Program-made: the position numbers and the translations under genes
Notes under the pieces: generated by a model
Database searches by the model: none
The model's input: the letters and a program-made list of their open reading frames with translations, nothing else
What the model was told of the DNA's origin: nothing
Part shown: in pieces, positions 46,583 through 58,500 of the stretch
Numbering within the stretch: position 1 is the stretch's first letter
How the letters are laid out: every line of letters begins with the position of its first letter
Assembly: GCA_013176395.1 (NCBI GenBank)
Contig: JABMLP010000008.1
Coordinates: 186,001 to 250,000, forward strand
Reading direction: 5' to 3'
Origin: Venturia oleaginea
Taxonomy: Eukaryota; Ascomycota; Dothideomycetes; Venturiales; Venturiaceae
DNA: 64,000 bases

Positions 46583-47845
46583 ACTGTTTGCTGTATAGGA
46601 GCAACACTTGCCTGTATAGGCTGCTGTACAGTATTCTCCATCAGGCCTTGTGCCTCTGCAACTGTAAGTGTTATTTTCTTTGAGATCTGCTTTTTCTTGA
46701 CTGCTCTCTTCCTCTTTTGCCTCTCATTCGCTTCTCTCAATTTCTCATTCTCATCTGCCAACAGTCGCTTCAATTGCTGTAACCCACTCCCGATCGCCTG
46801 GCTGTAATTGAGGTGGCTTGCCCCGTCGATCTGAGGTAGTAACGACGTGTGAGGTGCTTGCAATACCCATTGCAAAGCCAGTCTCATCGAAGTTATAGAT
46901 ATCCTCCTCTTGAATGCCGTATTTCTGAATTGTATTACTCACAAGCCGAAACCAGGCTCCGATAAGCTCTGGATCTTCGCATTGAGCATGCTGATAATCG
47001 TACTTGCGATTGAATCTCGATTGCAGGGTAGGCTGTCGCTTGATGAACCTGGCAGACCAGTTGATACCGATTGAGGCTGAGGGACCGACACGTTGTCGAA
47101 GCAGTAATTTCGCCGCATTCTGTACTGCACAGACTCGAGCAGGATAGCCTCGATTATCCATTGAGATAATCCATTGAGTTAAGACATCTTCCTCTGTGGG
47201 AGTAAGTTAGTGGCTGTTGCGCGCGTTTCGACGCGTGCAACGCGTCCAGAGAGGCGATATTTGAGGGTACTATATGGTACATTATAAGCTAATGCAGCTT
47301 GGCAAATGGTTGTGATTTGGCCTTTTTGATAGGCTTGAAGAGCAAGAAGTAATCGGCCTTCTTGCTGGGCTTTAGAAGGCATGAGGTGGTGGTGTAGAGG
47401 CTTGCAAAGATGAAATGATCGATTCGGTAGCCCGCTCGGTGGTGTGGCCCGCTCGCTAGTGAATTACGTTATCACATTTAGTCCATACCTGATTGCTGCT
47501 CACGCCTTTCATTAGTTACTACTAGCCGTGACACCCGAGCCATGAAGTAACGTGACGGCAAAGGAGCCATGCCGTGCCGTCACAGTGTCTCTGGCTTTGA
47601 GAATTCCTCTCTCTCATTCTCTCTCTCTTGTTGGAACTGGTGGGTTGGAAAACTTGGGAAATGTAAACCATGGGTACTCTTACCCTTTTCGCCCTACGGA
47701 CTCGAGTTCGGAAATTGTAGATGTGTTTTGCTTAGTCGTATCGTAGAAAAAAATTCCAATATGTATGTATGCATAGATTTTTCGAAATAGTATAATAAAG
47801 TTGTGTTTTTGTGTTTCTAGCCTCAAAGTGTTGGTAGAAATGATA

Positions 47846-49671
47846 ACGTACTCCACCCAACCGCTCAAAATTTCTTGGCACGACCATCTCATGTTACGAC
47901 TCTTTAGTTTTTTCGCTATCAACAATAGATTCTAAGTCCGTCGTGCTACTATCTGATTCAGAAGATATCTCGATATCTTTTTTAAAAGTTCGCGCATTAT
48001 GCTCAGTTACGCCGCAGTTCCCACAGCGCCGTTGAACTGGTCGGGCTATTTCTTGATCACCACTACCACGAGCCTTCTTCGATCCCTGAGGCGCTACAGA
48101 CGCCTCTGCAGCTACCTGCGCTGCAGCAGTCCCGTACTCTATAGTACCACCTTGCTGGATCCACTTCTTTTTGCGCGATTTTCGCTTCGTTATTACTGCC
48201 AATTGCTCTTCAAGCTCGTGGTTGCGCGCAACGAGTAGAGCGTTTTGGTGAAGCATCAATTCAGCGCCCTTAACAAGATGGGAAAAGCCAGCCTGCGCAG
48301 TAGCTGGTGACCGAGTAAAAGAGTCGCTTACGAGCTTGGATTGGGATCCAAATTCATGAGTATTGCTTGGAGTCTTTGACTGCCACGGCGTTTCTGGGAG
48401 ACGGGGTTCTGGCGGGGTACGTAGCCGTATTTCAAGGCGGTCCAATACCGCCTGCGCGTCGATAGGGACTAGCCCTACTGCCTCAAAGGCCTTTTGACAG
48501 TTCTCTTTTGTAAACACGTCGAAAAACGCGTCTTTGAAGGCAGGGAGAAAGCCTTCCTTGTTGATATGGTACACGCGTCGGCGCGCCAAGTCCCGGATGC
48601 GTTGGGAGTACTTGCGCTTCAACGGCGAGAAGCAGACCACGTCAAGGGGCTGGAGTATATACGACGAGTGCGATGGCATGCAGAGGGTTAGGATCTTATT
48701 TTCGAGGCATTAGTCCTTAAAATTCTGGTCGAGATGGCTCTCATGGCCGCCCAAAATGAGTAGCCTGTACCCCCCCACCTGCCGCGCCTTTGTATGCGCG
48801 TCAAAATGCTTCAACCACTCAAGACCAAGCGCGTTATTTGTCCAGCCGTACTCAGAGACTGAAAGCTTCCAATTGCGCAGTATATCTGCCTCGTACCACG
48901 CAGAGATGTGAACGCGTCCTTTGTAGATAATGAAGGGTGGGGTTGCATACCCAGCGGCGCAGATACTCTGGATAACCGTAACCCATTCGCGATCGCCCGG
49001 CTGAATGAGTTCCGGCCTTGTACGTCTCTCGGAGGCTGTAACGACCTTCATTGACCCAATAACACCCATCTGGAAGCCAATCTCGTCAAAGTTGTGTGTA
49101 TCCTCGTCGTGGACGCCGTACTTGGCTTTGGTATCTGCAACGAGCTTGAACCACGCACCAATAATCTCTGGATCTTCCTGTAGTATCCTCTGCCTATCCT
49201 TGGCTCGGTTGAAGGCCATCTTGAGCTCATCTGAGCGCGTAACGAACCTCTCAGCCCAGTTTTTGCCCACTGGCTCTCCACCGCGGATAACTAGCAGTTT
49301 ATCGGCCATATCTGCTACCTCACAAAGCCGGGGCGCAAATCCTCGCGAATCGAGGTCAAGGATGTATCGGACAAGCGTTTGCTCTTCGGTAAGGGTAAGT
49401 TTCCGACCATATGGTGGTGTTTCGAGGATAAATGGGACTCCTTTAACGCGCTCAGAGAGGATTCGCTGTTTAACGTCAAAGGCACGAGCGGCGGCCCGTT
49501 GGCTTCGGAATTGGCCGGCTTGGAGTGCTTGGAGTGCGAGCTGGATTCTCCCTTCGTGTTGGAGTAAAAGTGCGTTTCGTTGTTCAGACATAATCACATA
49601 AGAGGAATGGTAGAAGTCTTGGCAGATTTTGAGCGGTTGGGTGGTTTGAGCGGTTGGGTGGTGGAACACGT
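47846..49671 (-). mobile_element. Pogo/Fot1-type transposon, near full length (copy C)
   Basis: The element is 1826 bp, normal for the group, with ACGT-initiated inverted repeats (ACGTACTCCACCCAACCGCT on the left, ACGTGTTCCACCACCCAACC on the right) and TA duplications at 47844-47845 and 49672-49673. The right end carries the motif ccacccaaccgctcaaa twice. It encodes one transposase on minus, listed separately. Confidence 0.92.
47894..49591 (-). pseudogene. Pogo-type DDE transposase, inactivated (copy C)
   Basis: The protein starts MSEQRNALLLQHEGRIQLAL at 49591. Pogo transposases pair an N-terminal HTH/CENP-B-type DNA-binding region with a DDE catalytic core. The HTH covers about residues 5-60 and a second helical DNA-binding region about 65-140. 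The core has the first Asp in NFDEIGFQMG. The second position reads LLILGGHESHL, where active relatives have an Asp in place of the first Gly of GGH. The third is in LQPLDVVCFSP. An in-frame TAA at about 48709-48707 follows NFKD. The C-terminus has coiled-coil sequence and a knuckle CGNCGVTEHNARTF whose last Cys is Phe. The missing Asp, the stop and the lost Cys each argue against activity. Confidence 0.9.
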
Positions 49672-49702
49672 TAATGATGTATGAGAGTACTAAGATACGG
49701 TA

Positions 49703-50821
49703 ACGTGTTTCACAAGCTAGCTAGCCACCCAAGCTAGCTGGCCACTCCACCCGCACAAAAATCTTTGAGGTAACATAGTATTATATCGCAACATATTATG
49801 AATTAAATAACTGTCTAAGATGAAATCTATCGCTTTACACATGTACGAGCAGTGTGTTCAAGCGATCCACATAAACTACACGTTCGTGGAGCACGCGTTT
49901 TTGGCTGCAACTGTATCGTACGAGAACCGCCTTGCTGCACTTCAACCTGGATTTGCTGCTCCAATTCACGCTCGCGTACCCTATCCTGACCCTCACTGAT
50001 AGTTAAAGTACCTCCTATTTGGATCCTTGTTCGACGCCTTACTCGCTTTTGTTTTTGGCGTTCATTTTCAACCCGAAGTGCTGCGTTCTCACCTTGCAAA
50101 ATTGCCCGTTCGTGTACGGCAACTTCAGAGCCTTTTAGAAGTTGCTGAAAGGTGGACTCAATTAGTGAATGAGAGGTACTCGTACGAAGCCGAAGTTATC
50201 TTGAATATACTTTGCTTGCCGCTTAACTTCCGTAAGGATTCGGGGTGTTTTTGACTCCCACACTGACTCTTCTGAAGGGGCTGGACTTGGGAGCCCTGGA
50301 TAAGTACTGGATCCTTACATTTCGCGCGCTGGTAATTGTACTTTCGGTTGTACATCGTACGAAGTGAGTCGTGGCGGTTGACGAAGTTTGAAGCCCAGTT
50401 CTTGCCTACTGTTTGGGGAGGAGACGCGTCGCGGTTCGCGAGGATGAGATCTGCAATCTCTCGTACAATAGATATCCGGGGGGAGAATCCTTGATCATCT
50501 AGATCAAGAATACGTTGAACAAGGATCTTCTCTTCAAGAGGAATAAGTTTTTACGTTGTACGATGTGAATCGTGTCGAGAGAGTATACCGTTGTAGCGAG
50601 TTTGAAGTGTAGATCGAGGCACATTATATAACTGAGCTGCAATTCGTACGCTCTTAATCTGGCCTTGTTCTTAGGCTTGAATAGCTAAAGAAATTCTTCC
50701 CTCTTTTTGAAGGTCGTACAAAGGAGGCATTGTTGATAAAAATGAAAATAACTACGGTGAACGCGACGCATGGGCGGAGTGGCCAGCTAGCTTGGGTGGC
50801 CAGCTAGCTTGTGAAACACGT
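49703..50821 (-). mobile_element. Pogo-type transposon, deletion derivative (copy D)
   Basis: The inverted ends are ACGTGTTTCACAAGCTAGCT, with TA at 49701-49702 and 50822-50823. The motif aagctagct...ggccac occurs twice at each end. Transposase remnants are on minus: an N-terminal HTH and the NWASNFVNRHDSLRTMYNRK region with several stops, and a C-terminal piece with CSLCGSLEHTARTC. The catalytic core is deleted. It lies 31 bp from copy C. Confidence 0.85.
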
Positions 50822-51031
50822 TAAATGGGAATATTTCATGATGATCCTTCGTTATGCCTACTACTTATCTATCTATCAAGAAGTAGTCATACCCTACGCC
50901 CAGCCCAATCAATACATCAGCGCTAATCATACCTACTTAAAAATCCATCATCCTCATCCCCATCATCCTTTCATGTCATCATCGGCATTAGCAATGACAA
51001 TAATCGTAACCCACCTCACCTCATAATACCC

Positions 51032-51935
51032 CTACTGAGCCAAAAGCGCCGCTAATACAGACAACCCGCCCACGAATCCTCCAGCACCAATCCTGATCGC
51101 GTTGCTGGTTGCCGTAGTGGTGCTACTGGCAGCAGCACTTGTGGCCGATGTCGCGGTAGCTGATGTTGAGGGCGTTATTGAAGTAGAGGCGCTCGCACTG
51201 GCTATGACTCCGCCTTGGACATTTGCTGGGGTGGAGCTGACAGTGTTTGCTACTCCTGAGCGGTAGTCTGCGAGAGTTTGGTCGTTGGAACTGTGGTGTT
51301 TATTAGGGAATTATTTCTTGGGAGTAGGAATGCATGAATGTTTTGGCGAGGTTTTCGATTGGTGCTCAAGTTGCTTGGTTTCTATATTTTTGTTGGGGGA
51401 AGACTTACGGGTTGATTACGCCTACCATTGCTCCTTGGCAGTGACCTGGGACGGCGCAGTAGAAGAAGATTGGTCGTGTGCTGTTGATTGTGATTGTGTA
51501 CGCCATAGTCTAGGAAACTTGTTAGGTACATGGATAGTCGAATTAAAAGATCGTAGCAAGGCGGTTAGTTTTCTCTCCTCAGGCGCAGACATCATTTAAC
51601 ACTCTCTTCGTCCCCTTTCAACCCCAGATCGATATCGACGATTGTCTAGTTTGAGTGTCGTTTATCCTGAGATATTCACACCAGGACTGAGGAAGACTCA
51701 CCGTTTCTAAAATGCCACTGTAGAAACTCGTGTTACTGGCTGGCGTGCATGGTCGTTCATAGCTTCCAGCGGCTACAGAGTGACCCGGCGTGAGAAATTG
51801 GAACCTGACAGTATCGCCGACGGCGGGATAAATGGTATTGGGCAGGAAAGAAAGCCCTTGGCCGACTGTGATGACTTGCTGTGCTGCAAAGGTCAGAGGG
51901 ATGAGACTGAGCGCGAGCGCGAGTTTGGCGGCCAT
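51032..51935 (-). CDS. Cupredoxin-like, GPI-type extracellular serine-rich protein
   Basis: Three exons (51935-51702, 51509-51409, 51290-51032) join in phases 0 and 2 to give 197 residues. Residues 1-18 (MAAKLALALSLIPLTFAA) form a secretion signal. A cupredoxin fold follows, with candidate copper ligands His in PGHSVAAGSYERPC and the Cys, His and Met of FFYCAVPGHCQGAMVGVINP. Residues about 125-175 are Ser/Thr/Ala-rich (ASASTSITPSTSATATSAT), typical of an O-glycosylated stalk. The C-terminus is a hydrophobic tail (GGFVGGLSVLAALLAQ) suited to GPI attachment. Such proteins sit at the cell surface of filamentous fungi. Introns have GTGAGT and GTAAGT donors. It is an intact host gene between transposons. 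Confidence 0.85.
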
Positions 51936-52978
51936 TGTTATCGTGATATCGATTCTTCAGGCGAAATATTGAAGGTGAGTGCGGATTATGACTGTTAACC
52001 GGCGATGAAAATGTTTGGTGCTTGTTGTTGTTTGTAAAGTGGTGGCTAGTGCGACCTGAGCAGCGCGTCTTATTACGGAAAGCGCGGTGGCATACAAACA
52101 GTGGCAGGAATGTCGAGTCGTTATGATAGGCTGGGATCTTTGAGTATACTCAACTTGAAGTTTGAAGTTTGAGGGAATGAAAAAGTAATAATGATCAGAA
52201 TTGGTTGAGGAGATGCCGGCTATATTGTTCCACCAAGGTAGCACGAAACTCACGATCCAAGGGTCTTTGTTGTTTTGCAAGATCAAGATTGGAGGAAGCA
52301 CAGGAAACGGAACGCGAGTCCGAGGGAAACTTGAAGGAAGTAATGTCTGCCGTCTTATAATCGACCGCTTCGCCGGCAAAACGCAGCAGCTTATCATCAG
52401 ACGGGTTTCATGCACGCTACGCTTCGCTTCGGCAATGCGGAGTAGTGATAGAGGTGCGCTTCCCAACTGTAGCTCCGTAGCGGTTCGACCGCGCGGAGCT
52501 TGTTCTAATCCCACTTGATGGTATGCACCATCAGTTGGCAGAGGTTGAGTACGAGAAAGGATATCCAGTTGAAGATTCAGGGAGAAAACGACGTTTCCTC
52601 CCTGCGTTGAACCCAGCTGATGTTTGACATACTGATGTGAGATAGATAGTTCCCTGGCGAGATCTCAAAGGGGATAGCCAGAAACTAATCATAGTCATGG
52701 TGGAATAGGAAGTCTGATAAACAATCCAGCCTCTTGATTTTGGACCATGCTTTGTCGTGCAGAACCGAACCCCTCCAAAAGACCCACACTTCTTGATTCG
52801 GTAAGGTGGTCAAATCCTCCTGACTCACTTTTTTTCTACCGTGGATGCTCTTCGTATTCAGCCTCCAGCATTAAGCATATCTCTCTCCAAATCATCAATT
52901 CCTTCTAAAGCAACTGGACCTCGTTTAGATCAATGTGGTTGCAAAATTCATTCTCAATTCCACCCGAACCAGCCCAAG
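51936..52978. promoter_or_regulatory. Divergent region between the cupredoxin-like and 2H phosphoesterase-like genes
   Basis: This interval should contain both promoters. No motif is certain. A minus-strand frame at 51957-52514 is not protein-like. The plus-strand frame is open from 52841 in phase with the next gene and could be an N-terminal extension. Confidence 0.45.
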
Positions 52979-54039
52979 ATGACAACGCCAGCTCATCTGG
53001 CAAACAACCCTTTTCAAGATCTGAGCGGGGTTGATACTTCTGCCTTTTCAAATCCATACGATGCACTTATCCACGCATCCAACGATGATCCGGTGAGATA
53101 CTCACTCTGATGACACAATCCCCAGCTAATCTTTGCTTCAGAAAGAACTGCAAAAACGATACGATACGCACAGGACGACCAGAAATGCCCAGCAAAAAGA
53201 GAAACTTCTTTCTCCAGAATTTGCCGGTGTAATCATTGATCCAATCTTGCTTCGTCTCGAGGACCAAGAAATAGAACCCGACTTTGTAGATCCGCGACAT
53301 TGCCTCGTATTTTGGGCTCGTCCAACGGAGGCTGTGAAGTCTCTTATCACTCAGGTTCAGCTAAAGTTGCTCGGTGCTGCACCAAGTATGTGAACAATCG
53401 CCCAATAAACATGCCACAGGAGGAAGATCAAAAGTCTAACAACATCAAGACCTCTGGCTCATGCCGTCCCACTGCCAACACATGACAGTCCTAGAAATCA
53501 CCCACTCCAAAACCGCCACCGAAATCGACTCGCTCAAATCCTCCCTATCTTCCATCATCCCTGATGTCGTCAACATCTCTTCACAAAATCCAGAGAAACG
53601 AGCACGCCTAGTAAAACCACTAATTGGCTACGATGCCTCAGCCCTCGCACTATCCTTCGTCCCCGCCGCTTCAGTAGAAGACACCTATTCATATCATCAC
53701 CTCCGCCGCGACGTCTTCGCTTTCGCCTCGGAAAAGGTAAAAATCGAGAGTCGATATATCGTTCCCTCAGCTCACTTGACCATTGGCCGATTCATCGATC
53801 CGTTCGATTTTGTTCCGGACGATGAGAGCGATGGTATAGATGCCTCCAAAATGGAGAATCTGGTGGAAGTGATTGAAGAGGTTAATGCGTGGTTAGTTGA
53901 AGAGTACTGGCCGAAAGATGATGGTACGATAAAAGAGGGAGGCGAGTGGCCGGTCGGCAAAGGCAAGGGCTTGGATTGTCGCTTTGGGACGTTATGGTAT
54001 GGTGGCGGTGAGAGTGTCATAGTAGGCGAGGGTTTCTAA
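52979..54039 (+). CDS. 2H phosphoesterase / RNA ligase-cyclic nucleotide phosphodiesterase-like protein
   Basis: 2H enzymes use two His-X-Ser/Thr motifs to act on 2',3'-cyclic phosphates or related esters. Exons at 52979-53092, 53142-53385 and 53450-54039 (introns 49 and 64 nt) give 315 residues. The first motif is HMT in SHCQHMTVLEITHS at about residue 128. The second is HLT in YIVPSAHLTIGRFIDP at about residue 225, about 95 residues later as the fold requires. The stretch NLWLMPSHC arises across the second splice. An earlier in-frame Met at 52841 would add 46 residues that lack conservation-like features. The substrate is unknown. Confidence 0.75.
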
Positions 54040-54521
54040 AGGATGCTGAGATGTCTTTGCAGTTGATCGGAGGATGGCCGAAGAAAGCGGGTCGCAACAC
54101 CAATAAAAGACATCATCGCGCTGGAAAACAATGGAATAAAGTAGACACGAACTCGACCCACCGACCTTCCAAATTCCACCGCATTTCTCATCACTTGTTG
54201 CTAGAATTGGCAAAATCCAAATTCACCAATTCGATGGGATTCACGAATGGAAATAACCTAGGAGCGCCTAGATGGTTTTGTAACTACTACTCACAATACA
54301 AATTGCGCGATACTGCTTTGGATGGGTAGAGGATTTGGGGTATACGAATATAACGTGTTGATTTGGTGGAAAGTTCCTAGAAGATTTGAATTTTTAGATA
54401 ATCCTTGGTCTTAGTAGGAGTATCGAGATAGATTTGAGGTTTCTAAAGTAGATGTTAGGCTGGCGCGGACACGACGAGGCTGAATTCTTTAGCTTGAAAA
54501 ATGGACCGATTGTACCGTATA
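54040..54521. other. 3' flank of the 2H gene, no further gene
   Basis: These are 480 bases of AT-rich sequence ending at the TA target site of pogo copy E. Confidence 0.45.
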
Positions 54522-55387
54522 ACGTACTTCACAAGCGTAAACCGCCGTCGTAACAACGTCGCGTAATGCCTCAACAACACGAAAAGCAGAAGATCTATAA
54601 AGAAGGAGATATATTCCTTGCTATCTCAGATATCAATTCAAAGCAAATCCAAAGCGAAAGACGCGCTGTAGTAATATATAGCGTACCTCGAACAACAGTA
54701 CACCGCCGACGCGCCGGACAGCGCCCTCGACGCGAATGCGAGCCGAACTCTAAGCGATTGACAAAGCTAGAAGAGGAGGTGGTTATAAAGCGTATTCTTA
54801 ACGAAAGCTTACGCGGCCTACCGCCGTCGAAGGCCTACGTACAAGATATGGCTAATAAACTACTAAGAGAGCGGGGTGGGAAGCCTGTTGGCAAGAACTG
54901 GGTTAACAACTTGGTAAAGCGTACGCCAGAGCTTACCACCCGATGGAGCCGTCCATACGATCGCCAGCGAGCTGCCTGCGAAGACCCGGCGGTTATTATA
55001 CCCTGGTTCACACTTGTTCAGAGGATAAAGGCAGAGTATGGTATCATAGACGAGGATACCTATAATTTTGATGAATCTGGCTTCTCAATAGGCAAGATAT
55101 CGTCTAAGCGCCCAGGATCCTCTGCAAGTTCTATTGGTGAGCAGGTCAGGCAGTTGAGTAAAGGCGCGCAGCAGATAGCACATGAAATGGTGTTAGTGCG
55201 CGAAGAAACAGCGCGCCTTCGAGACGCAATTGAGGCAGTTACAAAGCGTAAGAGTCGCAAAAGGAGATATATATGGACTGAGCAGTCCTTGAAAGCTGGT
55301 GAAGTAACTGACTTAGTTACTATAAGGGAGGGTGGTAATCGTAACGATGGTGAGAAGACTGCGAAGAGGGTACGTGGAGAGAGGCAC

Positions 55388-55563
55388 TATTACGGGACGG
55401 TAGCTGGAAAGACGCAGCATACTCGTAGCCAAAGATTGTTTAGATTCAGTTAAAGAGTGAAGGTATCTACAAACAGAGAACCTCAATGAGGTTCTTTCTC
55501 TATACTAGGCTCAATCAGGCTTAGGCTCTTAGCCTATACCAACCATGGGCCATGCCCATAACA
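55388..55563 (-). repeat. Left (3') LTR of Gypsy 2
   Basis: 176 bp, identical by eye to 60790-60965. The pol stop lies 13 bp inside. Confidence 0.93.
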
Positions 55564-55575
55564 TTACCCCCCTCC

Positions 55576-58500
55576 TTACCGGGTGTGCAGGACTAAAGAG
55601 GGTGTGGTAGGTGGGATAATCAAACAGACAAACGCCATACATCGCTTCTGCCAGCTTGTAGCAGATTCGAAGGCGCTGGCCACCGCTACTCGGTTTCTTC
55701 GGGTCCCTGTTTGAGCTCCTATATCTTCGCCGACACCGTCGCCCTTGCCATACTCTGCCTCGAAGCGGTCTAAGTCCTCGACTTCTATGAATAATGAACG
55801 TGGCTGCCAATCGGGATCTGCATAGCCTTTCCATTTGATTAATAACTGACGAACCCAGCCTCGCCCAACCCGTTTCTTCTCTGCGCGAAGTATACGTTCT
55901 ACTTCAAACTCAGCCTCTGTTTCTTCGGTTTGAGGCACTAATGGTGGCGGCTGGGTATCATCGGATTCTTGTGAGGGCAGTGTGTCGGTTGCGGCTCGGC
56001 GGAGTAGGTCAACGTGGAAACGGTTATGGATACCACTTGGCAGGTCAGCCAGCTCGTATACCATCGGGGAGATCTGGTTCTCGACAGTGTATTTGGCTTG
56101 CGTCCACGACAGTTTCTTTGATAGCTGCGGAGTATTGATATTCCTAAGGTTCAACCAGACTTTGTCGCCCTTTTTTAACGTTTCGGCAGCTTGACGTGAC
56201 CTGTTGGCGTCGTTCTCCATCTTCTGCTGGGACCAGGCCATCGCTGCCTGTGCATATTCTTGTGCCTCTTCTATTCGTTGCACAAAGGTCTCGGCATCGG
56301 CTGTTGGTGAGTTACTGGGTGAGATTCGTTGTACTTTCTGGATTGGTTCCGCATGGTAGCCGTGGGTTAGATAGAATGGACTCATCCCTGTGACTGAAGA
56401 GTCACGATTGTTCAGTGCTAACATAGCCGTAGGTAGTAGCGTTGGCCAGTCTAGTTGGGAGTATGCGATGAAGGCGCGGAGATAGCGTAGAACTTCCTGG
56501 TTCATACGCTCGGTCGCGCCATCGGTCTGTGGATGAAAGGCTGTAGAGAGTCTCTGCTCAATCTTTGTAAGTTCGCAAAGCTTCCTCCAAAAACGACCTG
56601 TCCAATTGCTGCCTCTGTCCGACGTCAATGCCATGGGAAATCCGTGGTAGCGATAGTGGCATTGTAAGAACCTTTTCGCGCACTCTTTGGCGCTCATTGT
56701 AGTCATAGCCTCCAACGTAACACTTTTGAGGAGGCGATCTGTGATAACCATGAGGTATTTTGGGCCGTTTTCCTCCGCGGGCAAATCAGTCATGAAATCG
56801 ATTGATAGCTCGCTGTGGAAGCGGGCCGGGATTGGAAGTGGTTTCAGAAGACCTCGCTTCTTATCACGCCATATTCCTGTTCTCCCACATACGTCGCAAT
56901 TACGTACAAACTGCCGGACTGTCTTGTATTGTTGGGGCCAAAAGAAACTTCTGGATAGAATCGCAAGCGTGCTATCTCTCCCTGGGTGTCCAGTAACATG
57001 GGAATCGTGAGTTTGTTGGACCAGCGTTGTTCGCAGCGGTTCCCAATCTGGTACCCATAGGATCCCTCTTCTCGTGACCGCGCCGTGGTCGTCTACTTCG
57101 CATTCGGGTAGCTGTACCGACAACTTGAGCTCTGGAGGAAAGGAACGTTCGCCAGTAAATATAGCCGTATGAATAGCTTCGTAGGATTGGTCCTCTGCTA
57201 TTGCGCGATCCCAGAGAAGTTGTAACTCTGGTTTCTCGAAAAGATCGCATCCTTTTGCAACTGACCGGTTTTGACCGTACCTAGTAGTGGACCGGTGTTG
57301 ACCGTTTTCGGCAGTCAGCTGGTGTCGACCGTCCAGTCCAGTATTTTGCTGGGGCTCCCGTATAACGTCCCATGTACTATTGGATGTATTCGGTGTATTG
57401 ACTGGGCAGATAAGGGCTTGTATTGCGATTGTTTCGGTCGTCCTCTCGGAAAGAGGAGGAAGCCATTCGTCCTTGATCAACTGGGCCACTCGCCCTTGTA
57501 GTCTCTCGTCGTTCTTGTCATGTGGCATATCTTGATGTCTTCTTGATAGTGCGTCTGGTCTTTGCGCTAGTTTTCCGGCGCGAAATTCCAGCTGGAATTG
57601 GTACTCAGATAGAATTAGCGACCATCTTGCTTGTCTCTCTGACAAACGCTGCGCTGTCATAAAGTAGCGGAGATTCTTGTGATCGGTAAGGACTTTGAAA
57701 GGTGCTGCAACACTGCGTAGTTCTCCTCTCCAGTGTTCAATGGACTTGATTACTGCCAGTAATTCTTTATCGTGGATCTCGTAGTTACATTCAGCCGCAG
57801 TGAGCTTGCGGGAGAAGTATGCTACTGGTCGTAGTTTTCCTTTCATATCCTTCTGCGACAACGTGCCTCCCAGCGCGTAGCCAGAGCAGTCGCACTCGAG
57901 TACCGTATCCAGGTCTGGATTCCAGTGAGCCAGTATTGGGGCGGAGATGAATAGCTCCTTCAAGACTTGAAAGGCGTTCTCATGTTCTTTGTTCCAGACA
58001 AAAGCGACGGCCTTCCGTGTTAACTTGATTAAGGGGTCGGAGAGCTCTGAGAAGTTGTCGATGAAGTCTCGGTAGAAATTTGCAAAGCCTAGGAAGGAGC
58101 GTACGCCTGTGACATTGACTGGAGCCTCCCATTCTTTAATCGCGGCAACTTTCTCTGGGTCGACTTTGATCCCTTCTCCTGCAGTGATAATGAACCCCAG
58201 ATATTTGACCTCCTGAACAGCAAACTCGCACTTGCTTAAGTCTAGCCGAAGTCCAGCAGTCTTGAGCTTGGCAAGAATTTGGTTAACCTTAACCATGTGA
58301 TCCAGATAGTCGCCGTCGCTCCATATCAAGACATCGTCCATGTAGGCTGAACAGCAGATATCTAGGGATTCCCGTAGGACTCCGTTGATGTATCGTTGAA
58401 AGCTCGCGGGTGCGCCAGCTAGTCCGAAGGGGGTAACTAGCCATTCGAATAGTCCAAATCGAGTGCGAAAAGCCGTTTTCCACTCATCGCCGTGCTTGAT

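Larger units (their letters stand above)
45925..47469 (-). mobile_element. Pogo-type transposon (copy B) nested in solo LTR B
   Basis: The ends are ACGTAATTCACT inverted repeats with TA duplications at 45923-45924 and 47470-47471. Two copies of ccgagcgggccac sit inside the left end. The broken transposase is on minus: start MPSKAQQEGRLLLALQAYQK at 47382, a HTH region, then NFDETGFAMG with the first catalytic Asp, then a deletion to the basic C-terminus and a CCHC knuckle (CFVCKGFDHAASDC) near 46057-46098. Two solo LTRs are inserted in it. Without them it is about 1.13 kb, like copies A, D and E. Confidence 0.85.
45709..47533. mobile_element. Solo LTR (family B) inside the Gypsy 1 LTR, itself interrupted
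   Basis: It begins TGTGACGGCTTG and ends GCCGTGACA, flanked by CCCGA on both sides. The first 74 bp are tandemly duplicated (45709-45782 and 45783-45856) with three substitutions. A TATA-like tataagtagg at about 45869 suits an LTR promoter. After the nested pogo element is removed it is about 280 bp with no internal coding region, hence a solo LTR. Confidence 0.85.
38832..47584 (-). mobile_element. Ty3/Gypsy LTR retrotransposon 1 (chromodomain type), degenerate and with nested insertions
   Basis: Two 191-bp LTRs (38832-39022, and 45564-45708 plus 47539-47584) begin TGTCACGG and end GTCACA. The 5-bp duplication GTGTC flanks the whole unit (38827-38831 and 47585-47589), which proves that it integrated as one element. 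The coding strand is minus. Just before the 3' LTR (plus 39025-39040) is a run of about 15 G on the minus strand, the polypurine tract. Gag, protease, reverse transcriptase, RNase H, integrase and chromodomain follow in Gypsy order, but stops and frameshifts break every part. The two LTRs differ at about 9 of 191 positions by eye, so it is not recent. A nested set of elements splits the right LTR. Confidence 0.93.
45564..47584 (-). repeat. Right (5') LTR of Gypsy 1, split by a nested insertion
   Basis: The LTR runs 45564-45708 and resumes at 47534, with the target duplication CCCGA present on both sides of the insertion (45704-45708 and 47534-47538). Removing the insertion and one CCCGA leaves exactly 191 bp, the length of the other copies. 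Confidence 0.93.

Noticed and set aside
51957..52514. 185-codon minus-strand frame upstream of the cupredoxin-like gene
   Set aside because: Low-complexity, no motif, and it occupies the intergenic promoter interval.
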